Positions 32,834 to 36,136 of a DNA stretch of 36,136 nt are shown here, in pieces (position 1 is the first letter of the stretch; each line of letters opens with the position of its first letter). The stretch is taken from the NCBI GenBank assembly GCA_903821145.1, contig CAIJKC010000090.1:1-36136 (forward strand). Reading direction: 5' to 3'. The notes under the pieces were generated by a model. The model saw only the letters and a list, made by a program, of their open reading frames with translations. It did not search any database and was not told the origin of the DNA. The position numbers were made by a program, and so were the translations under genes. This DNA is from an uncultured Actinomycetes bacterium. GTDB lineage: Bacteria > Actinomycetota > Actinomycetes > Nanopelagicales > Nanopelagicaceae.

Positions 32834-33903
32834 GCAAGAAAGAGCGAATTAGCAGCACACTTGAATTGCAGGGAGTAAGCCGCCACTTTGGATCAGTGAA
32901 GGCGCTCGATGGTCTTGACCTCACAGTGCAGCCAGGTGAGCTCGTAGCCCTGCTTGGACCCTCTGGTTGTGGAAAGACCACAGCTCTTCGTATCGTCGCA
33001 GGTTTAGAAGTCGCAACCTCTGGTGAATTACTCGTCAATGGTTCCCGTTATAACGACACTCCAGCTAGCCAGCGAGATATGGGCATGGTCTTTCAGTCTT
33101 ACTCTCTCTTCCCAAACCTGACTGTTGCCGAAAACATCGAATATGGCCTTCGTGCTCGCAAAGTTGATTCAGAGAAGCGAGGCAAGCGCGTGAAGGCGAT
33201 GCTTGAACTCGTGGATTTGGCTGTGAAAGCAAAGTCATACCCACATCAACTCTCTGGCGGACAGCAGCAACGTGTTGCTTTAGCCCGTGCGTTAGCGATC
33301 GAACCTCGCGTCCTCTTGCTTGATGAGCCACTCTCAGCGCTCGATGCCCAGGTGCGCGGCCAGATCCGTGAAGAGATCCGTCGTATTCAACTTGAACTTG
33401 GAATCACCACCCTCTTTGTCACACATGACCAAGAAGAGGCGATGGCAATCTCTGATCGCGTTGGAGTAATGAGCCACGGCAAACTAGAACAGATTGATAC
33501 CCCGATAGCGCTCTATAACTCACCTGCCACACCATTTGTAGCCTCATTTGTGGGGCAAGCCAACCGCATTCCTGCTCAGATTACAGCAAAGGGTAAGGCG
33601 CGAGTCCTCAACCAAAAAGTCAATATCTCTGAGAGCGCCGGTTCATTTGAGGAGGGCGATCATGTTCACGTGATCATCCGTCCAGAGCTCCTTGAAATTG
33701 TCAGCGAGAGCGACACTGATGCCACACGTGGAATCGTTGCGCTGAAATCATTCCTTGGACCAATGACGAAGATCGGTATAGCCGTTGAAGGCGGACCACT
33801 GATTCATCTCAACATTGCTAGCCGTGAGGTACGCAAGATTGAAATCGGCGACAAGATCGCCTTTAAGATCTCAAGTGATGAAGTAATGGCTGCGCGTGTC
33901 TGA
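32830..33903 (+). CDS. ABC transporter ATP-binding protein
   Basis: ATPase of 357 residues in the PotA/FbpC group. Walker A is GPSGCGKTT, the Q-loop is in VFQSYSLFP, the signature is LSGGQQQRVALARALA, Walker B is LLLDEPLSALDA, and the switch His is in VTHDQEEA. After residue 240 a TOBE-type domain follows, which may sense substrate. It energises uptake by the two permeases encoded just upstream. The start ATG 32830 overlaps the preceding stop. Its end overlaps the phosphoesterase gene by eight bases. Confidence 0.93.
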   Translation: MSKKERISSTLELQGVSRHFGSVKALDGLDLTVQPGELVALLGPSGCGKTTALRIVAGLEVATSGELLVNGSRYNDTPASQRDMGMVFQSYSLFPNLTVAENIEYGLRARKVDSEKRGKRVKAMLELVDLAVKAKSYPHQLSGGQQQRVALARALAIEPRVLLLDEPLSALDAQVRGQIREEIRRIQLELGITTLFVTHDQEEAMAISDRVGVMSHGKLEQIDTPIALYNSPATPFVASFVGQANRIPAQITAKGKARVLNQKVNISESAGSFEEGDHVHVIIRPELLEIVSESDTDATRGIVALKSFLGPMTKIGIAVEGGPLIHLNIASREVRKIEIGDKIAFKISSDEVMAARV

Positions 33904-35476
33904 TTCACGTGAGCAACGGATAGTACGAGGCGAACCAAATGATCGTGGGTGGGTTGATTTAACTCTTTCACCAGGGGAGAGCCTTTTAGGCCAAGCGCCG
34001 AGTGGCGATGCGCAGCCACTTCTCACCTTCATTCACATCTCGGACCTTCATATCTGTGATGCGCAATCTCCTGCGCGTATCGAGCTCATGGATCGCTTTG
34101 CCGATCCACATCACCCAATGTCTGCTGTTGTTCCCTTTGTTGGTGCTTACCGTGCTCAAGAGATCATGACGACGCAAACCCTCGAGGCCATGGTTCGAAC
34201 TGTTAATTCGATCCAGCACGGATTCCACTCGGAAAAACCGGTTGATTTCGTTCTTGCAACGGGTGATGTCACCGACAACGCCCAAGCCAATGAACTCGAT
34301 TGGTACTTCACTCTGATGGATGGTGGTCTGGTTCACCCAGATAGTGGTGATACAGCCAAGTGGGAGGGTGTCGCATCCACTGAGCCAGCAACTTATGACC
34401 GCTCGTATTGGAATCCAGAGGGAACTCCAGAGGGGTGTGAAGATGATTTCCCACGCTCGCTTTATGGCTTTCCTCAAGTACCTGGCCTGACATCTGCTGT
34501 TCGTAAGCCTTTCACGGCGACCGGTGTGAAACACCGATGGTTTGCAACTCATGGCAATCATGATGCGCTCTTGCAGGGAACAGTTCCTCACGATGAGACC
34601 CTCATAGCGATCTCGACTGGTGATCAGCGTTTAAAGGAGTTAGCTCCAGACCTTGATCTGGCTCAGGTATTTGGTGGTTGGAATATGGTAGGTCCAGCAC
34701 GCTATGCCAGCCCTCAAGGTGGAACATTTATCTCACAGACTGGTGACGCCCGTCGGAAATTTAATGGACCATCTGATTGGGCGAATCTGCATCTGGCATG
34801 TGATCACGATGGCCATGGCTTAACTCAAGTTAACGCTGATGAAGGAACGAAGTATTGGACCAGAGATATTGGTGATTTTGTCCTGATCTCACTCGACACC
34901 GTCAATATTCACGGCGGCTGGCAGGGCTCACTTGATGAAACCCAATTCACATGGCTAAAAAATATCCTGAACCAATCACAGGGGAAGAAGTGCATTCTCT
35001 TCTCTCACCATCCTCTACAAACCCTCTTCAATGATTATGCGCCAGAAGCTGCTGATCGCAGAGTAGCCCGTGAAGAGATAGAGGAAGAGTTACTCAAGCA
35101 TGATTGCATTATCGCTTGGTTTGCAGGGCATGACCACGATAATCGGATTCGCTATGTCGGGACCGAAGGAGTGAACGGCTTCTGGCACATCCTCACAGCA
35201 TCACTGATCGACTGGCCGCAGCAAGGTCGAGTCATAGAAATTCTTCGTGATGGCGATGACCTCGTGATTGCAACATCAGTCTTTGATCACGATAGCCCCC
35301 TTGATCTCGAGACCGCTACTTCAGATCTAGATGACCCGATTAATCTGGCAGGCCTTTCAAGGGCGCTATCGGCCAATCACTGGCAGCGCCGAAAAGAGAA
35401 TGAATTCCACAATGAATTACCCGCTGGAGAACCAACAGACCGGAATCGGTATTTACGCCTGCCCTTAAACCGCTGA
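33896..35476 (+). CDS. calcineurin-like metallophosphoesterase (PPA1498/TIGR03767 type)
   Basis: A 526-residue two-metal phosphoesterase. Metal ligands appear in order: HISDLHICD (Asp50, His52), ATGDVTDNAQ, HGNHD, SHHPL and AGHDHDN. The length and long inserts match the actinobacterial PPA1498 family, whose substrates are not known. There is no signal peptide in this copy, so it acts inside the cell. The start is GTG 33896 inside the end of the ATPase gene, so it is translated with the importer. A phosphodiester or phosphonate monoester taken up by the importer is a plausible substrate (inference). Confidence 0.85.
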   Translation: MSDSREQRIVRGEPNDRGWVDLTLSPGESLLGQAPSGDAQPLLTFIHISDLHICDAQSPARIELMDRFADPHHPMSAVVPFVGAYRAQEIMTTQTLEAMVRTVNSIQHGFHSEKPVDFVLATGDVTDNAQANELDWYFTLMDGGLVHPDSGDTAKWEGVASTEPATYDRSYWNPEGTPEGCEDDFPRSLYGFPQVPGLTSAVRKPFTATGVKHRWFATHGNHDALLQGTVPHDETLIAISTGDQRLKELAPDLDLAQVFGGWNMVGPARYASPQGGTFISQTGDARRKFNGPSDWANLHLACDHDGHGLTQVNADEGTKYWTRDIGDFVLISLDTVNIHGGWQGSLDETQFTWLKNILNQSQGKKCILFSHHPLQTLFNDYAPEAADRRVAREEIEEELLKHDCIIAWFAGHDHDNRIRYVGTEGVNGFWHILTASLIDWPQQGRVIEILRDGDDLVIATSVFDHDSPLDLETATSDLDDPINLAGLSRALSANHWQRRKENEFHNELPAGEPTDRNRYLRLPLNR

Positions 35477-35511
35477 TCAACCCACGGCGCCCTTTAGTCC
35501 GGGCAGTTGAA

Positions 35512-36136
35512 CTATTCCTCTTGTGAGTGGCGCAGCGCTAATCCCGAATAAAAGTCTCTAATAACTGCTAAAGCAAGTTCGGGTTTATCTTTCATCACCG
35601 AATGGGTTGCACCAGGGATGATCGCGAGATCGGCATCATTGAGTGCTTCATAGAGGTCAACGGTGTGGTGATTACTAAATGGTTCTTCCTCACCCGCCAT
35701 CACAAGTACGGGGCAGGTGATCTTTGCTAGATCGCCTGTAGTGAGGTTTGGCTCGCACTTCCAGACTTCCATCGCTTTTCGGATAATTCCGATCTGTGTC
35801 TCTGGGCTATCGGGGGAGAGCTCGGCATATTCGGCCGCATCTTCTTCTGAGATCAGAATCTCACCATCAAATTCATCACCGGAAAATCCAGCATCCCAAT
35901 GGAAATTGGCACCAATCGCAACGATCGATTTCACTAAATCAGGGCGGGCAATCGCAACCATGAGGGGAATGATTCCGCCATCGCTATGGCCGATCATGTG
36001 AGTCGGCTCTTTTATAACATCTTCGATATAGGCGATCGCTTCATCGCGTTGAAATTCAAAGTGATAGAAACCTGGACGAACACCAGTGCGGCCATGGGCT
36101 GTGCGATCGTAGGAGTACATATGGAATTGCTTCTCC
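35512..36136 (-). CDS. alpha/beta hydrolase, 5' end outside window
   Basis: The C-terminal 200 or so residues of an alpha/beta-fold hydrolase. The nucleophile Ser lies in IGHSDGG, the acid probably in VLVMAGEEEP, and the catalytic His in PGATHSVM. The frame stays open to the window edge on the minus strand, and the SYDRTAHGRT segment normally lies some 30-40 residues from the N terminus, so the true start (with the HGG oxyanion motif) is beyond 36136. An in-frame ATG at 36120 is unlikely to be the start. Substrate unknown. It converges with the phosphoesterase gene across 35 bases. Confidence 0.85.
   Translation of the reverse strand, partial: EKQFHMYSYDRTAHGRTGVRPGFYHFEFQRDEAIAYIEDVIKEPTHMIGHSDGGIIPLMVAIARPDLVKSIVAIGANFHWDAGFSGDEFDGEILISEEDAAEYAELSPDSPETQIGIIRKAMEVWKCEPNLTTGDLAKITCPVLVMAGEEEPFSNHHTVDLYEALNDADLAIIPGATHSVMKDKPELALAVIRDFYSGLALRHSQEE

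Noticed and set aside
13986-34591. Other long antisense frames, for example 33986-34591 and 24864-25349 on the minus strand
   Set aside because: Each lies fully opposite a strongly recognised gene, has atypical composition and no promoter or ribosome site.

Overview
The window reads as a gene-dense stretch of an actinobacterial chromosome with mid-range base composition (about half G+C by eye). Lineage markers are mycothiol genes (mshA, an MshD-like acetyltransferase), the orphan regulator GlnR, SenX3/RegX3, CarD, an IspD-IspF fusion, the Rhizobium-type asparaginase and a MutT1-type Nudix/phosphatase fusion. Very short spacers, abutting or overlapping stop codons, trimmed proteins (single-domain MshD, soluble SenX3, short NhaA) and mostly leaderless genes suggest a streamlined genome such as the freshwater acI/Nanopelagicales group. 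That placement is an inference. No insertion sequence, phage gene, CRISPR array or rRNA was seen. No gap exceeds 300 bases; the largest are 13287-13427 (regulatory) and 23628-23758 (promoters plus a structured tRNA leader).

Layout. 1-1064: end of an FMN-binding-domain gene and its flavin transferase ApbE. 1071-5578: an aldo/keto reductase divergent from a tight operon of UPF0303, PfkB sugar kinase, aldose 1-epimerase and class III aminotransferase. 5571-8531: mshD-like, glnR, a Fur-family regulator, ygfZ and a DsrE-like gene. 8574-12635: a 39-residue membrane protein, nitrobindin-like protein, asparaginase, mshA, YbjN-like protein and phosphoglycerate mutase. 12636-15217: phoU divergent from senX3-regX3. 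15237-19669: LpqE-like lipoprotein, carD, ispDF, cysS and rlmB. 19734-23627: polyphosphate kinase, MutT1 and exopolyphosphatase. 23759-23833: tRNA-Thr(UGU), whose 3' end lies antisense under the end of nhaA. 24662-27990: DUF885 peptidase-like protein and a GMC/cholesterol-oxidase-like flavoprotein.

28054-35476 is the most interesting block. It holds a FAD-dependent amine oxidase of the type linked to aminophosphonates, a phosphonatase-like HAD hydrolase with the catalytic cap lysine in place, a five-component-style ABC importer (binding protein, two permeases, ATPase) and a terminal calcineurin-like phosphoesterase, joined mostly by overlapping codons. I read it as an aminophosphonate scavenging pathway without the usual PhnW transaminase, possibly able to open a phosphonate ester first. 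Direct repeats with 11-base period resembling actinobacterial PHO boxes occur before this operon, between phoU and senX3, and before ppk. They suggest that the RegX3 encoded here could link phosphonate use, polyphosphate and phosphate sensing.

A recurring promoter format is visible: a TANNNT -10 hexamer followed by exactly six (sometimes seven) bases and then the start codon. I used it to choose several starts (ppx at 23627, nhaA at 24609, the 39-residue gene at 8574).
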